Position numbers and translations under genes: made by a program. From Phytohabitans rumicis (lineage in GTDB: Bacteria > Actinomycetota > Actinomycetes > Mycobacteriales > Micromonosporaceae), in contig NZ_BLPG01000001.1 in NCBI RefSeq assembly GCF_011764445.1, forward strand, positions 1,922,001-1,986,000: a stretch of DNA of 64,000 bases, in the 5' to 3' direction. Under the pieces are notes generated by a model. It was not told the origin of the DNA and made no database searches. It saw nothing but the letters and a program-made list of their open reading frames with translations. This document shows, piece after piece, positions 38,574 to 47,173 of the stretch; position 1 is the first letter of the stretch; every line of letters begins with the position of its first letter.

Positions 38574-39935
38574 TTAGTCGGCGGCGAGCAGGTCCAAGGC
38601 GAGCGCGGCCGTCCAGCTGAAGGCGGCCGCGCCGATCCCGGCGCCGTCGATCGGGTCGAAGTACTCGTAGCAGCCGCCCCGGCGGATCACGTCGAGCATC
38701 GCGGTGCGCAGGGTGCCGGCCGCCGCCGCGTGCCCGTGCGTCCGCAGGCCGCGCCACAGCAGCCAGTTCACATTGATCCAGACCGGGCCGCGCCAGTACC
38801 GCAGCCGGTCGAAGTCCGGCGCCGTGCGGTCGTACGAGGGCACCGGCGGGCCGGCGTACCCGAACCGGCCCGAACCAGCCTCGGCCAGCAACGCGGCCAC
38901 CCGGTCCTCGGGCAGCCCGGGGAGGATCAGCGGCAGCAGGCCGCTGACGCAGCGGGCCGGGGTCAGCTCCCCGGTGCGTACGTCGCGGGCGTGGAACATG
39001 CCCGTCGCCGGGTCGAGGAGCCGGTCGAGCAGCGCCTTGGTGATGTGCTCGGCCCGGTCCCGGTGCGGCGCCGGGTCGGCGCCGACCACCTCGGCGATGT
39101 CGGCGAGGGCGTGCTCGGCGGCGCCCAGGATCGCGTTGAACGCCGGGCACTCCACCAGGAACAGGTGCCGCTGCGCCAGCCCGGCGTCGGCGTACCCGCT
39201 GTCCCGGTACGCGGCGGCGAGCGCGATGTACCGGGCGTAGTCGGTGTCGGTGGGCCGGTGCGAGGAGTCCGCGACGTTGGTGTCCTGCCGGCGGTGGCGC
39301 CGCAGCAGGCTCAGGTCGGCCGGCACCGCGGCGAGCGCCCGGTCCCAGGCGGGGCTGTTGTCCAGGCCCGACTCCCACGGGTGCACGATGCTGGCCAGGC
39401 CCGCTCCGCCCACGTCGCGCGCGCCGAACAGGTACTCCTGCTGGCGGACCAGCCGCGGGTAGAGCCAGGTCAGCTCCGCGCGGGCGGCCGGGCGGTCGGT
39501 CGCCCGCCGGTAGACCTCCCACGCGGCGACGGCGTGCACCGGCGGCTGGACGATGCCGGTGGTCAGCCCGGCGAGCCGGCCGGGCACCGGCGGGGCGTCC
39601 CAGAACGCCGGGCCGGGAAAGTAGTCGCGCTCGGAGACGTTCGGGTCGAACACGATGTGCGGCACCCGGCCGTCGGCCCACTGCGCGGCGAAGAGGCTGC
39701 GCAGATCCCACCAGGCCCGCTCGGGCGCGTGGTGCGCCAGACCCACCGCGATGAACGCGGCGTCCCAGCTCCACTGGTGCGGATACAGGGCCCGGGACGG
39801 CACCGTGTGGTCCCGTTCCCAGTTGGCGTCGAGGACCTCCGCGGCGCGTTGCCGCAGGTCGGCCTCTGTCAGCGCGGCGCCGGCCTGCGGGGCCGGCGTC
39901 GGGGGTACGTGGGTGGCGCGGTTCACTCGGACCAT
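38574..39935 (-). CDS. MGH1/GH63-like glycoside hydrolase ((alpha/alpha)6 barrel)
   Basis: About 453 residues. LYPHQWSWDAAFIAVGL, RVPHIVFDPNVSERDYFPGP, and the C-terminal RYWRGPVWINVNWLLWRGL with GCYEYFDPIDGAGIG are typical of trehalase/glucosidase-I/mannosylglycerate hydrolase-like enzymes. No signal peptide, so it acts in the cytoplasm. Substrate may be a compatible-solute glycoside; unproven. ATG 39935 chosen because the upstream frame is antisense to the regulator; ribosome site is weak. Confidence 0.78.
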   Translation of the reverse strand: MVRVNRATHVPPTPAPQAGAALTEADLRQRAAEVLDANWERDHTVPSRALYPHQWSWDAAFIAVGLAHHAPERAWWDLRSLFAAQWADGRVPHIVFDPNVSERDYFPGPAFWDAPPVPGRLAGLTTGIVQPPVHAVAAWEVYRRATDRPAARAELTWLYPRLVRQQEYLFGARDVGGAGLASIVHPWESGLDNSPAWDRALAAVPADLSLLRRHRRQDTNVADSSHRPTDTDYARYIALAAAYRDSGYADAGLAQRHLFLVECPAFNAILGAAEHALADIAEVVGADPAPHRDRAEHITKALLDRLLDPATGMFHARDVRTGELTPARCVSGLLPLILPGLPEDRVAALLAEAGSGRFGYAGPPVPSYDRTAPDFDRLRYWRGPVWINVNWLLWRGLRTHGHAAAAGTLRTAMLDVIRRGGCYEYFDPIDGAGIGAAAFSWTAALALDLLAAD

Positions 39936-40067
39936 GCTGGCAGGTACCCCCTGGCTGGCCAGATATGGCACGCCGCCATCCCGATTATCGGTACGAAGGG
40001 GGATCAGCAAAGCCCGCTTTGTCCACATACTGCGAAACCGGAAAGGACGCCGCCTTGCCAAGGGCAG

Positions 40068-40073
40068 TACCGT
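40068..40073 (+). promoter_or_regulatory. -10 element TACCGT for the OmpR-type regulator
   Basis: TACCGT ends six bases before ATG 40080; leaderless signature. Confidence 0.45.
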
Positions 40074-40079
40074 CTTCGC

Positions 40080-40769
40080 ATGGCCACCGTGCTCCTGGTC
40101 GAGGATGACCATGTCGTGCGCGGCGCGATGCTGCGTTCGCTGGCCGACCGAGGGCATGCCGTGCACGCGGTCGGGACGGCGCTCGACGCGCTGCGCCGGG
40201 TCGCTTCGGAGACCCCTGACCTCGTAGTACTCGACCTCGGCCTGCCCGATCTGGACGGCGCCGACGCGCTGCGGATGCTGCGCGGCATCACCGACATCCC
40301 GATCATCATCGCCACCGCCCGCGACGACGAGCAGGCGATCGTCCGGCTGTTACGGGCCGGTGCCGACGACTACATGGTCAAGCCGTTCACCGGTGCCCAC
40401 CTGGACGCGCGCATCACCAGCGTGCTGCGCCGCGCCGGCCGGGCCAGCCGTACCGTGCAGCCGGCCGTACACGAGGTCGGCGGCCTGAAGGTCGACGTCG
40501 GCGAGCGCAGCGCGCAACTGGACGGCGTACCCCTGGCATTGACCCGCAAGGAATTCGATCTGCTGGCCTATCTGGCGGCGCGACCCGGCCGCGTAGTTTC
40601 TCGCCGGGAGCTGTTGGAGGAGGTATGGCGGCAACCGTCGGTAGGCGAGGACCAGACCATCGACGTGCATCTGTACTGGCTACGCCGCAAGCTGGGCGAG
40701 TCCGCGGCGAAGCCTCGCTACCTGCGCACCGTGCGGGGGGTCGGCTTCCGGCTGGTGGCACCGGACTAA
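40080..40769 (+). CDS. OmpR/PhoB-family response regulator
   Basis: 229 residues. Receiver domain with LLVEDDHVV, phospho-acceptor in LVVLDLGLPDLDG, Thr in IATARDDEQ and Lys in YMVKPFTG. Winged helix ends in the usual TIDVHLYWLRRKLGE and LRTVRGVGFRLVAPD. A histidine kinase gene follows directly. Divergent from the glycosidase gene, 144 bases apart, which could be a target. Confidence 0.93.
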   Translation: MATVLLVEDDHVVRGAMLRSLADRGHAVHAVGTALDALRRVASETPDLVVLDLGLPDLDGADALRMLRGITDIPIIIATARDDEQAIVRLLRAGADDYMVKPFTGAHLDARITSVLRRAGRASRTVQPAVHEVGGLKVDVGERSAQLDGVPLALTRKEFDLLAYLAARPGRVVSRRELLEEVWRQPSVGEDQTIDVHLYWLRRKLGESAAKPRYLRTVRGVGFRLVAPD

Positions 40770-42178
40770 GGCAGGCCCACGCGTACGTCACCGCCGCCCT
40801 CACCACCATCGCGGCGCTGGCCTTCATGATCCCGCTCGGGCTGGAGCAGCGGGCCGACGCCCGCGACGAGGCCATCGCCGAGGCGCAGCGCCGCAGCGCC
40901 ACGGTCGCGGGCGCGCTCACCGTCGCGTCCGGCAACGACGTGGTACGCCGTGCCGTGCAGGCCGCCGGACCCGGTGGGCAGGCTCCCGTCGTACACGGGA
41001 TGGATGCCGCGACCGACGGCGCGAAAGCGACGCCGGAGGACGTGGCGGAGGCGGCCAGCGGCACCAAGTCGGTCGTCAACGACGTGGACGGCGGCGTGGT
41101 CTACCTGCAGCCGGTACGACTACAGAGCGCCACCGCGGTGATCGAGGTGTTCGTGCCCGCGGGCGACCTCGGCGGCGCCAACTGGTGGCTGCTGATCGGC
41201 CTCACCCTGGGCCTGGTGATCGCGTCGGTGATCGTGGTGGACCGGCTGGCCTCGGTGGCGGTCGGGTCGGCGCGGTCGCTGGTGCAGGCCGCGATGGCGG
41301 TCGGCGACGGCGACCTGGCCGTACGCGTGCAGCCCAGCGGCCCGCGCGAGCTGGCCGAGGCCGGCTTCGCGTTCAACCGGATGGCGGACAAGCTGGTCAC
41401 CTCGCGCAGCAACGAGCGCGAACTCGTCGCCGACCTCTCGCACCGGCTGCGCACCCCGCTGACCGTGCTGCGGCTGGACGCCGACGCCCTGGACTCGGAC
41501 GACACGAGCGTGGGCCAGTTCAGCGCCGCCGAACTGGACCGGCGCCGCACCATCCGGCGGATCCGGCAGGCGATCGTCACCCTCGAAGGCGAGGTCGACG
41601 TGCTCATCAAGACCAGCCGCAAGGTGGTCGAGCAGGCGGCCGAGCCCGAAGAGAGCGTGTGCGACGCCAGCGAGGTGGTCCGCGACCGGATGGTCTTCTG
41701 GTCCGCGCTGGCCAGCGACCAGCAGCGCCCCAACCAGGTGCTCGGCGCGCACACCCGGATCCCGGTCCCGCTACCACGCGCCGAACTGGCCGCGGCGCTG
41801 GACGCCGTGCTGGGCAACGTGTTCCGCTACACGCCGCAGGGCGCCGCGTTCGAGGTGGCGATCTCGCGCCGGGACGGCTACGTGGCGCTGCGCGTCGACG
41901 ACGCCGGCCCCGGCATCGCCAACCCCGACCGGGCGCTTGCCCGGGGCATGAGCGACCGCGGCTCGACCGGCCTCGGCCTCGACATCGCCCGCCGGGCGGC
42001 CCAGCAGGCACGCGGCTCGGTCAGCATCGACCGGGCCCAGCTCGGCGGCGCCAGCGTCATCATGCTGCTCGCCGACGCCGAGGCCACCCCACGCACGGTC
42101 AGCCGCTTCGGCCTGGTGGGCCGGCTAGCTAGGGAGCCTGGATCCCGGCGGTGGCCGCGGCAGCGGTCCAATCCGTAG
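40766..42178 (+). CDS. Sensor histidine kinase (start codon unresolved)
   Basis: About 470 residues. First helix ALTTIAALAFMIPLGLEQ, extracytoplasmic segment, second helix WWLLIGLTLGLVIASVIVV, HAMP, phospho-acceptor His in ELVADLSHRLRTPLTVL, then HATPase with LGNVFRYTPQG, DDAGPGI and STGLGLDIARR. Paired with the preceding regulator. The conserved N-terminus RQAHAYVTAALTT begins right after the regulator stop, but the codon before it is CTA; the nearest in-frame start codons are far upstream (40625, inside the regulator) or inside helix 1. A local sequence error or a non-standard start is possible. The stop lies in a hairpin. Confidence 0.85.
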   Translation, partial: LRQAHAYVTAALTTIAALAFMIPLGLEQRADARDEAIAEAQRRSATVAGALTVASGNDVVRRAVQAAGPGGQAPVVHGMDAATDGAKATPEDVAEAASGTKSVVNDVDGGVVYLQPVRLQSATAVIEVFVPAGDLGGANWWLLIGLTLGLVIASVIVVDRLASVAVGSARSLVQAAMAVGDGDLAVRVQPSGPRELAEAGFAFNRMADKLVTSRSNERELVADLSHRLRTPLTVLRLDADALDSDDTSVGQFSAAELDRRRTIRRIRQAIVTLEGEVDVLIKTSRKVVEQAAEPEESVCDASEVVRDRMVFWSALASDQQRPNQVLGAHTRIPVPLPRAELAAALDAVLGNVFRYTPQGAAFEVAISRRDGYVALRVDDAGPGIANPDRALARGMSDRGSTGLGLDIARRAAQQARGSVSIDRAQLGGASVIMLLADAEATPRTVSRFGLVGRLAREPGSRRWPRQRSNP

Positions 42179-42215
42179 CTGGGCGCGGAGCGATCAGATA
42201 CGGATTGGACCGCTG
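42161..42215. terminator. Hairpin overlapping the kinase stop codon
   Basis: 17-bp perfect stem CAGCGGTCCAATCCGTA / TACGGATTGGACCGCTG with a 21-nt loop. The left arm contains the last codons and part of the TAG stop (42176-42178). A third partial copy, cggcagcggtcca, lies at about 42252-42264. No T-run. Confidence 0.65.
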
Positions 42216-42488
42216 TCCGGGGCCGAAGCGAGCGAAGCGAGCCAGCAGGCACAGCCACGGCAGCGGTCCACAGGAGACCGATAAGTCTTCCTTAGGTCTG
42301 AGTTAACGGGGCGTAGTCGGCGCCGGCAGGGTGGCAGCATGGTCATCGATCCCATCCGGTTCCATCGGACCACCGCCCGCAGTATGTCCACCCACCCCGG
42401 TCCGGTGGGGCTCTTGCGCGCGCGGCGGGAAACGGTCCCCCAACCCAGATCCCGCCGCGCGCCCACCCCTGTGAGGAGGTCACCCGCG
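42216..42488. other. Gene-free leader before a small membrane protein
   Basis: Holds the partial third arm copy of the preceding hairpin and an AT-richer stretch (agtcttccttaggtctgagttaa, about 42283-42305) that could carry a promoter. The end contains GAGGAGG, the ribosome site of the next gene. No coding sequence is supported. Confidence 0.5.
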
Positions 42489-42617
42489 GTGGAGGCGGAC
42501 CAGGAGGAGCGCACCCGCTCCATTCCGAGGCGCCGCCTCATCCGCTGGGCCGCCATCATCGCGGGCGTGATCCTGGCCGTACTGGCCTGCTGGCAAGACC
42601 CCCTCTACGCCATCTAA
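42489..42617 (+). CDS. Small single-span membrane protein (42 residues)
   Basis: GTG 42489 lies nine bases after AGGAGG. The product begins VEADQEERTRSIPRRRLIRW, a charged segment with an Arg cluster, and continues with one helix AAIIAGVILAVLACW and a short end QDPLYAI. The orientation is probably N-in. It follows the two-component system in the same direction. No known family recognised; could be a small regulator of the kinase or an envelope protein. Confidence 0.6.
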   Translation: MEADQEERTRSIPRRRLIRWAAIIAGVILAVLACWQDPLYAI

Positions 42618-42638
42618 CGGCCGCGCCGAGCCCTCCCC

Positions 42639-42698
42639 GTTGATCAGGGACCAGCTCCGCGTGTCGTCGGCGTGCCGGGAGAGCCGCTCCCTGATCAC
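42639..42698. repeat. Palindromic repeat family C, copy C2
   Basis: The outer stem starts GTTGATCAGGGA and is matched by TCCCTGATCAC. The inner part pairs imperfectly. The apex carries GCGTGTCGTCGG, a variant of the family motif. It begins 21 bases after the stop of the small membrane protein. Confidence 0.8.
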
Positions 42699-42755
42699 CG
42701 CCGGTGCGTCGAACGCGCGCAGGAGCGGCGAGGGCGCAGACTCCTCCCACCGAGC

Positions 42756-42857
42756 GTCGATCAAGGATTTGCGCGTCGATCAAGGGCAAACGGTCGTGGT
42801 TTAGAGATCAAAGCACGACCGTTTGCCCTTGATCGACGCGGAGACCTTTGATCGGCG
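42756..42857. repeat. Palindromic repeat family B, copy B5 (complete)
   Basis: GATC cores lie at 42759, 42778, 42831 and 42850, with 19-nt steps on both sides. Left arm 42775-42799, apex tttagagatcaaa, right arm 42813-42837, near-perfect. 3' of the deaminase gene (minus strand). Confidence 0.9.
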
Positions 42858-42920
42858 CGAAGACGGCGCGAAGACGGCGCGGACCGGCGCGAACAGCGCG
42901 GATCGACGCGGACCAGCGCG
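42854..42920. repeat. Imperfect 10-11 bp tandem array next to B5
   Basis: It begins with two identical ggcgcgaagac units, then drifting ggcgcggacc, ggcgcgaaca and similar copies, up to about 22 bases before the deaminase stop at 42942. Together with C2 and B5 it accounts for the 324-base gene-free stretch. Confidence 0.6.
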
Positions 42921-42941
42921 GGCGCGACGGGGGCGGGGCGC

Positions 42942-43946
42942 CTAGCCGCCGTACGCGTCGATTTCGGCGGCGAGCCGGGACTGCTCCGCCGGCCCGAGGA
43001 ACGACGCCGCCACCGCGTCCTTCGCCAGCCCGGCCACCCCGGCCTCGTCCAGCCCCAGCAGCCGGGCCGCCACCGCGTACTCGTCGTTGAGCGTGGTGCC
43101 GAACATGGGCGGGTCGTCGGAGTTGACCGTCACCAGGACGCCGGCGTCGCGCAGCACCGGCAGCGGGTGCTCGTCGAGCGACGCGACCGCTCGGGTGCGT
43201 ACGTTGGAGGTCGGGCACACCTCCAGCGGGATCCGGTGCTCGGCCAGGTACGCCATCAGCGCGGGATCCTGCGCCGCCGCGATGCCGTGCCCGATCCGCT
43301 CGGCGCCCAGTTCCCGGATCGCGTCCCAGATGGTTGCCGGGCCGGTCGTCTCCCCCGCGTGCGGCACCGAGCGCAGCCCCGCCGCCCGCGCCTTGTCGAA
43401 GTACGGCTTGAACTGCGGCCGCGGCACCCCGATCTCCGGGCCGCCGAGGCCGAAGCTGACCAGCCCGTCCGGCCGTTCGTCCAGCGCGATCCGCAGCGTC
43501 TCCTCGGCCGCCGGCAGCCCCGCCTCGCCCGGGATGTCGAAGCACCACCGCAGCACGATGCCCAGCTCCCGTTCGGCGTGCACGCGGGCGTCCTCGATCG
43601 CCGCGCAGAACTCCGGCGCCGGGATCCCGCGCTTCACGTGGGAGTACGGCGTGACGGTGAGCTCCGCGTACCGCACCTGTTGGCGGGCCAGCTCGCGGGC
43701 CACCTCGAAGGTCAGGATCCGCACGTCCTCCGGCTCGCGGATCAGATCGACCACGCTGAGGTAGATCTCCACGAAGTGGGCGAAGTCCCGAAACACGAAG
43801 TACTCCGCGATCGCCGCCGGGTCGGCCGGCACCGGCGTACGGCCCTCGTGGCGGGCGGCCAGCTCGGCCACGATCCGCGGCGAGGCCGACCCGACGTGGT
43901 GCACGTGCAGCTCGACCTTGGGCAGCCCGGCGATGAACGTCTCCAC
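42942..43946 (-). CDS. Adenosine/6-amino-6-deoxyfutalosine deaminase-family protein
   Basis: 334-residue zinc amidohydrolase. Metal ligands in ELHVHHVGS, His and catalytic Glu in VPHAGETTG, then RIGHGI and NSDDPPMF with the metal Asp. The two His after VELHV and the VGSASPRIVAELA stretch are typical of the actinobacterial group that includes adenosine deaminases and the futalosine-pathway enzyme. Which base it deaminates is not decidable here. GTG 43946 after AAGGGGG. Followed by a repeat cluster on its 3' side. Confidence 0.85.
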   Translation of the reverse strand: METFIAGLPKVELHVHHVGSASPRIVAELAARHEGRTPVPADPAAIAEYFVFRDFAHFVEIYLSVVDLIREPEDVRILTFEVARELARQQVRYAELTVTPYSHVKRGIPAPEFCAAIEDARVHAERELGIVLRWCFDIPGEAGLPAAEETLRIALDERPDGLVSFGLGGPEIGVPRPQFKPYFDKARAAGLRSVPHAGETTGPATIWDAIRELGAERIGHGIAAAQDPALMAYLAEHRIPLEVCPTSNVRTRAVASLDEHPLPVLRDAGVLVTVNSDDPPMFGTTLNDEYAVAARLLGLDEAGVAGLAKDAVAASFLGPAEQSRLAAEIDAYGG

Positions 43947-43959
43947 GAGGAGACCCCCT

Positions 43960-44706
43960 TTAGGTACGCGCGACGAAGAAGACCCGCCGGAACGGGAACG
44001 CCACGACGCTACCGCGCGCGGGATACGCGAGGGCCAGGCGCGCGCCGAGCGTGGCCCGGAACACGGCCCACTCGTCGGCGTCCAGTGCCGCCCGCACCGG
44101 CCGCAGCGCGGTCCCCTCCATCCAGGTCAGCACCGGGTGGTCCGCACCCGCCACGAACGGCAACTGATGCACGTACGTGGTCTCCCAGGCGTCGACCGTG
44201 CACCCGGCGTCGGCCAGCAGTGCGGCGTAGCCCACCGGGTCGAGGACCGGATCGTCCCGAAGCAGCGATCGCGCGGCGACCTCGCGCAGCGCCCGGTGCG
44301 ACGGCGCGTCGAAGTTGCCGGGCACCTGCACGGCCAGCCATGCCCCCGTGGGCAGCTCGGCCGCCCAGCGCACCAGCAGGCCCTCGTGCCCGGGCACCCA
44401 CTGCAGGGCCGCGTTGGACACGACCACGTCCACGTCCGGCTCCGGGGTCCAGTCGCGCAGGTCGCCCACCGAAAATCCCACCGGGTACGCCTCAGCCGAT
44501 GCCTTTTCGATCATCTCCGCCGAGGAGTCGATGCCCCGTACCCGGGCGTCGGGCCAGCGCTGGGCGAGCGTGGCGGTGAGGTTGCCGGGCCCGCAGCCGA
44601 GGTCGACGACGGCGCGCGGCCGGTCCGCCCCGACGCGGGCCACCAGGTCGTAGAACGGTCGCGACCGCTCGTCCCCGTACCGCAGATACGTGCTCGGATC
44701 CCACAT
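43960..44706 (-). CDS. tam: Trans-aconitate 2-methyltransferase-like SAM methyltransferase
   Basis: 248 residues. [21 protein letters not shown] is the Tam N-terminus; SAM motif [34 protein letters not shown] is the family motif after it. Detoxifies trans-aconitate formed from citrate or aconitate leakage. ATG 44706 after GGGGGAC; the frame is open upstream but divergent from the next gene. Co-directional with the deaminase, 13 bases apart. Confidence 0.87.
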   Translation of the reverse strand: MWDPSTYLRYGDERSRPFYDLVARVGADRPRAVVDLGCGPGNLTATLAQRWPDARVRGIDSSAEMIEKASAEAYPVGFSVGDLRDWTPEPDVDVVVSNAALQWVPGHEGLLVRWAAELPTGAWLAVQVPGNFDAPSHRALREVAARSLLRDDPVLDPVGYAALLADAGCTVDAWETTYVHQLPFVAGADHPVLTWMEGTALRPVRAALDADEWAVFRATLGARLALAYPARGSVVAFPFRRVFFVART

Positions 44707-44747
44707 GAGTCCCCCAAACCGTACGTACGTCTTGCTAACCATACCGC

Positions 44748-44753
44748 TAGTGT
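44748..44753 (+). promoter_or_regulatory. -10 element TAGTGT for the aldo/keto reductase
   Basis: TAGTGT ends six bases before GTG 44760; leaderless signature. Confidence 0.5.
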
Positions 44754-44759
44754 GGGCCC

Positions 44760-45803
44760 GTGGAGAAGCGGAATTTCGGCCGGCTGGCTGCAGCCGCGCC
44801 CGCGGCACCATCGGGGGCAAGCGCCGCACACGCGGACGCAGCATCATTAGGCCGCGACGCGGGCGTGATCGGACTCGGCGCCTGGCAGCTCGGCGCGGAC
44901 TGGGGCGAGGTGAGCGAGGACGCGGCGTTCGCGACGCTCGCGGCCGCGGTCGAGTCCGGCGTCACGTTCATCGACACCGCCGACGTGTACGGCGACGGCC
45001 GCAGCGAGCAGCTCATCGGCCGGTTCCTGCGCCAGCACGGCGGGGACCTGTTCGTCGCCACCAAGATGGGCCGGCGCGTGCCGCAGGAGCCCTCGGCGTA
45101 CACGCTGGACAACTTCCGGGCCTGGAACGACCGGTCCCGCACCAACCTCGGCGTCGACACGCTCGACCTGGTGCAGCTGCACTGCCCGCCCACGCCCGTG
45201 TACCACACCGGGGCGGTCTTCGACGCGCTGGACACCCTGGTGCAGGAGAAGCGCATCGCCGCGTACGGGGTGAGCGTGGAGACCTGCGACGAGGCGCTCG
45301 CCGCCATCGCCCGCCCCGGCGTGGCCAGCGTCCAGATCATCCTGAACGCCCTGCGCCTCAAGCCGCTGGAGCAGGTCCTGCCCGCCGCGGCCGCCGCCGG
45401 CGTGGGCATCATCGCCCGGGTGCCACTGGCCAGCGGGCTGCTCTCCGGCCGGTACGACGAGAACACCCGGTTCGCCGCGGACGACCACCGCAACTACAAC
45501 CGGCACGGCGAGTCGTTCGACGTGGGCGAGACCTTCTCCGGCGTCGACTACGCCACCGGCCTGTCCGCCGTACGCCGCCTCAAGCCGCTGGTGCCGGCCG
45601 GCGAGACGATGGCCCAGTTCGCGCTGCGCTGGATCGTCGACCAGCCCGCCGTGACCGTGGTGATCCCCGGCGCGCGCAACCCCGAGCAGGCCCACGCGAA
45701 CGCCTCGGCCGCCGCGCTCGCACCGTTGCCGCCCGAGGCGCACGCCACGGTCACCGCCGTGTACGACGAGCTCGTCCGCCCCCAGGTGCACCACCGGTGG
45801 TGA
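44760..45803 (+). CDS. Aldo/keto reductase with an Ala-rich N-terminal insertion
   Basis: 347 residues. After MEKRNFGRL comes about 25 Ala/Ser/Pro/Asp-rich residues, then the normal start of the barrel [18 protein letters not shown]. Catalytic residues: Asp/Tyr in [11 protein letters not shown], Lys in FVATKMGR, His in [10 protein letters not shown]. The insertion contains a TTA leucine codon (near 44850), a rare codon in GC-rich actinomycetes and the target of bldA control in Streptomyces. Substrate unknown. GTG 44760, probably leaderless. Confidence 0.85.
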   Translation: MEKRNFGRLAAAAPAAPSGASAAHADAASLGRDAGVIGLGAWQLGADWGEVSEDAAFATLAAAVESGVTFIDTADVYGDGRSEQLIGRFLRQHGGDLFVATKMGRRVPQEPSAYTLDNFRAWNDRSRTNLGVDTLDLVQLHCPPTPVYHTGAVFDALDTLVQEKRIAAYGVSVETCDEALAAIARPGVASVQIILNALRLKPLEQVLPAAAAAGVGIIARVPLASGLLSGRYDENTRFAADDHRNYNRHGESFDVGETFSGVDYATGLSAVRRLKPLVPAGETMAQFALRWIVDQPAVTVVIPGARNPEQAHANASAAALAPLPPEAHATVTAVYDELVRPQVHHRW

Positions 45804-45807
45804 CCTC

Positions 45808-46002
45808 GTGAAGGCGTGGCTGCCGCTGGCCCTCGGGCTGCTCGCCGTCGTGGTGGGCTGCGTCTGGACCCTGCAGGGCCTGGGCTACCTGACCGGCAGC
45901 GTGATGACCGACGTGACCGCGTGGGCCATCGCCGGCCCCATCGTCGGCGTGCTCGGCCTGATCCTCATCGCCATCGGCCTCCGCGCCCGCCGAAAGCAGT
46001 GA
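45808..46002 (+). CDS. Small two-span membrane protein
   Basis: 64 residues from GTG 45808, four bases after the reductase stop. Two helices (LPLALGLLAVVVGCVWTL and AIAGPIVGVLGLILIAIGL) and a basic end RARRKQ. Conserved-looking actinobacterial hypothetical; function unknown. Likely co-transcribed with the reductase. Confidence 0.75.
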   Translation: MKAWLPLALGLLAVVVGCVWTLQGLGYLTGSVMTDVTAWAIAGPIVGVLGLILIAIGLRARRKQ

Positions 46003-46018
46003 GGGAGCGAGCTGGCGC

Positions 46019-46088
46019 GGCGACGTTTCCCTGTGGCGTCGCGCCCCCGTGACCACCACGGACCCCGCCGCCACAGGGAGACGTCGCC
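46019..46088. terminator. Long hairpin after the small membrane protein
   Basis: 20-bp stem GGCGACGTTTCCCTGTGGCG with its complement at 46069-46088, one G-T mismatch, loop of 30 nt. Begins 17 bases after the stop; no T-run. Confidence 0.6.
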
Positions 46089-46098
46089 CTAAAGCGCC

Positions 46099-46153
46099 GC
46101 GCGAGCGATCCGAACCATCAAACACAGCGCGAGCGATCGAACCCATCAACACA
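46099..46153. repeat. Direct tandem duplication, two units of 28/27 bp
   Basis: Both units start gcgcgagcgatc and end with atcaa(a)caca; they differ by small indels. It lies between two hairpins in the convergent spacer before cspA. No function apparent. Confidence 0.65.
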
Positions 46154-46154
46154 G

Positions 46155-46196
46155 CGTCGAGCCCCCGCATACAGGGCAGGATGCGGGGGCTCGACG
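46155..46196 (-). terminator. cspA terminator, 16-bp perfect stem
   Basis: CGTCGAGCCCCCGCAT / ATGCGGGGGCTCGACG with loop acagggcagg, starting nine bases after the cspA stop. A strong hairpin without T-run, the I-shaped type common in actinobacteria. Confidence 0.75.
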
Positions 46197-46205
46197 GACT
46201 GAGGA

Positions 46206-46409
46206 TCAGATGGGGCGGACCTGCTCAGCCTGCGGGCCCTTCTGGCCCTGCGCGATCTCGAACTCCACCCGCTGGTTCTCCTCCAGCGTCCGGTAGCCGC
46301 TGGTCTGGATCGCCGAGAAGTGGACGAAGACGTCGGAACCCCCGCCGTCAACGGTGATGAAGCCGAAGCCCTTGTCTGCGTTGAACCACTTCACGGTTCC
46401 CTGCGCCAT
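46206..46409 (-). CDS. cspA: Cold shock protein CspA family
   Basis: 67-residue single OB-fold RNA chaperone. RNP1 KGFGFITVD and RNP2 [22 protein letters not shown] start. ATG 46409 after AAGGAGA. The upstream 234-base spacer to the next gene is AT-richer than the window and could hold a long 5' leader of the kind seen in cold-shock genes; no specific structure was resolved. Confidence 0.95.
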   Translation of the reverse strand: MAQGTVKWFNADKGFGFITVDGGGSDVFVHFSAIQTSGYRTLEENQRVEFEIAQGQKGPQAEQVRPI

Positions 46410-46643
46410 GCTGTATCTCCTTCTAAAACTGGCGGCCGAGCACACCGTGCGGCCGATTGGCCGTTTTCGAGCAGCGGCGCCTGAGCCGGCCCCCGATGAA
46501 GGAGTCTTCCCAACCACGCCATCTCTCAACAGCGTGGACCAGCAAACCACGTACGCAAAAACTTCGCACAGCTTACCCGACGATTTTCTCCGACATGTGA
46601 CCTGATCCAGCGTTAAATTGGGTCCGCTTTAGCCGGATACGGG

Positions 46644-46922
46644 TCAATGCGGCCACTTGCCGGTGAGGCTGCGGACCCCTGCGGCGCCGCCCCGGTCGAC
46701 CGCGGCCTTCACCACGGCGAAGATCGCGCCCTGGAGCGCGGCGGCCGCCAGGACCTCGCCCCACCCGCGTTCCTCGTCGGTGGCGTCGGGGGCGTCGTCG
46801 TCGCCAGCGGCCACCTTCCAGACCTGCTTGAAGATGACGCCGGCCAGCAAACCGGCACCGATCCCCAGCAGCATCCCGACCGGCTTATAAGCGACCTTTC
46901 CCATCAATCCACTCACTTTCAC
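46644..46922 (-). CDS. DUF4235 membrane protein
   Basis: 92 residues. MGKVAYKPVGMLLGIGAGLLAGVIFKQVWKV with a glycine-zipper-like helix, an acidic loop DDDAPDATDEERGW, then a second helix-like VLAAAALQGAIFAVVKAAVDRG. Matches the DUF4235 pattern. GTG 46922 overlaps the DUF3618 stop by GTGA. Part of a holin-like/DUF3618/DUF4235 trio typical of actinobacteria, thought to be envelope associated; function unknown. Confidence 0.82.
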   Translation of the reverse strand: MKVSGLMGKVAYKPVGMLLGIGAGLLAGVIFKQVWKVAAGDDDAPDATDEERGWGEVLAAAALQGAIFAVVKAAVDRGGAAGVRSLTGKWPH

Positions 46923-47173
46923 CGGCGCCTCCGCCGGATCATCAGCAACACGACAACGGCCACGAGGGCGCCGGTCACCATGGAGGCGGCGGCGGCCAAC
47001 GGTACGGGGTGCGCGCGGGCGCTTTCGACGCGGTGCGCGGCGGAACGGCGTACCCGGGCCTTGACATCGGCCTTGGCGGCGAGCGCCTGGACCGTTTCGC
47101 CGAGATCGGCGCGCGTCCGCTGGATCTCCGCCCGCAAAGCCTGGGTGTCGACCTTCCCGTTGACAGTGGCCAT
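46919..47173 (-). CDS. DUF3618 membrane protein
   Basis: 84 residues. LRAEIQRTRADLGETVQALAAKADVKARVR is the DUF3618 signature helix, and a C-terminal membrane helix (AASMVTGALVAVVVLLM) ends in IRRRRR. ATG 47173 overlaps the previous stop by one base (TGATG). Middle gene of the trio. Confidence 0.85.
   Translation of the reverse strand: MATVNGKVDTQALRAEIQRTRADLGETVQALAAKADVKARVRRSAAHRVESARAHPVPLAAAASMVTGALVAVVVLLMIRRRRR

Noticed and set aside
46410-46550. N-terminal extension of the cold shock protein
   Set aside because: Family length is 67 residues, and AAGGAGA precedes ATG 46409.
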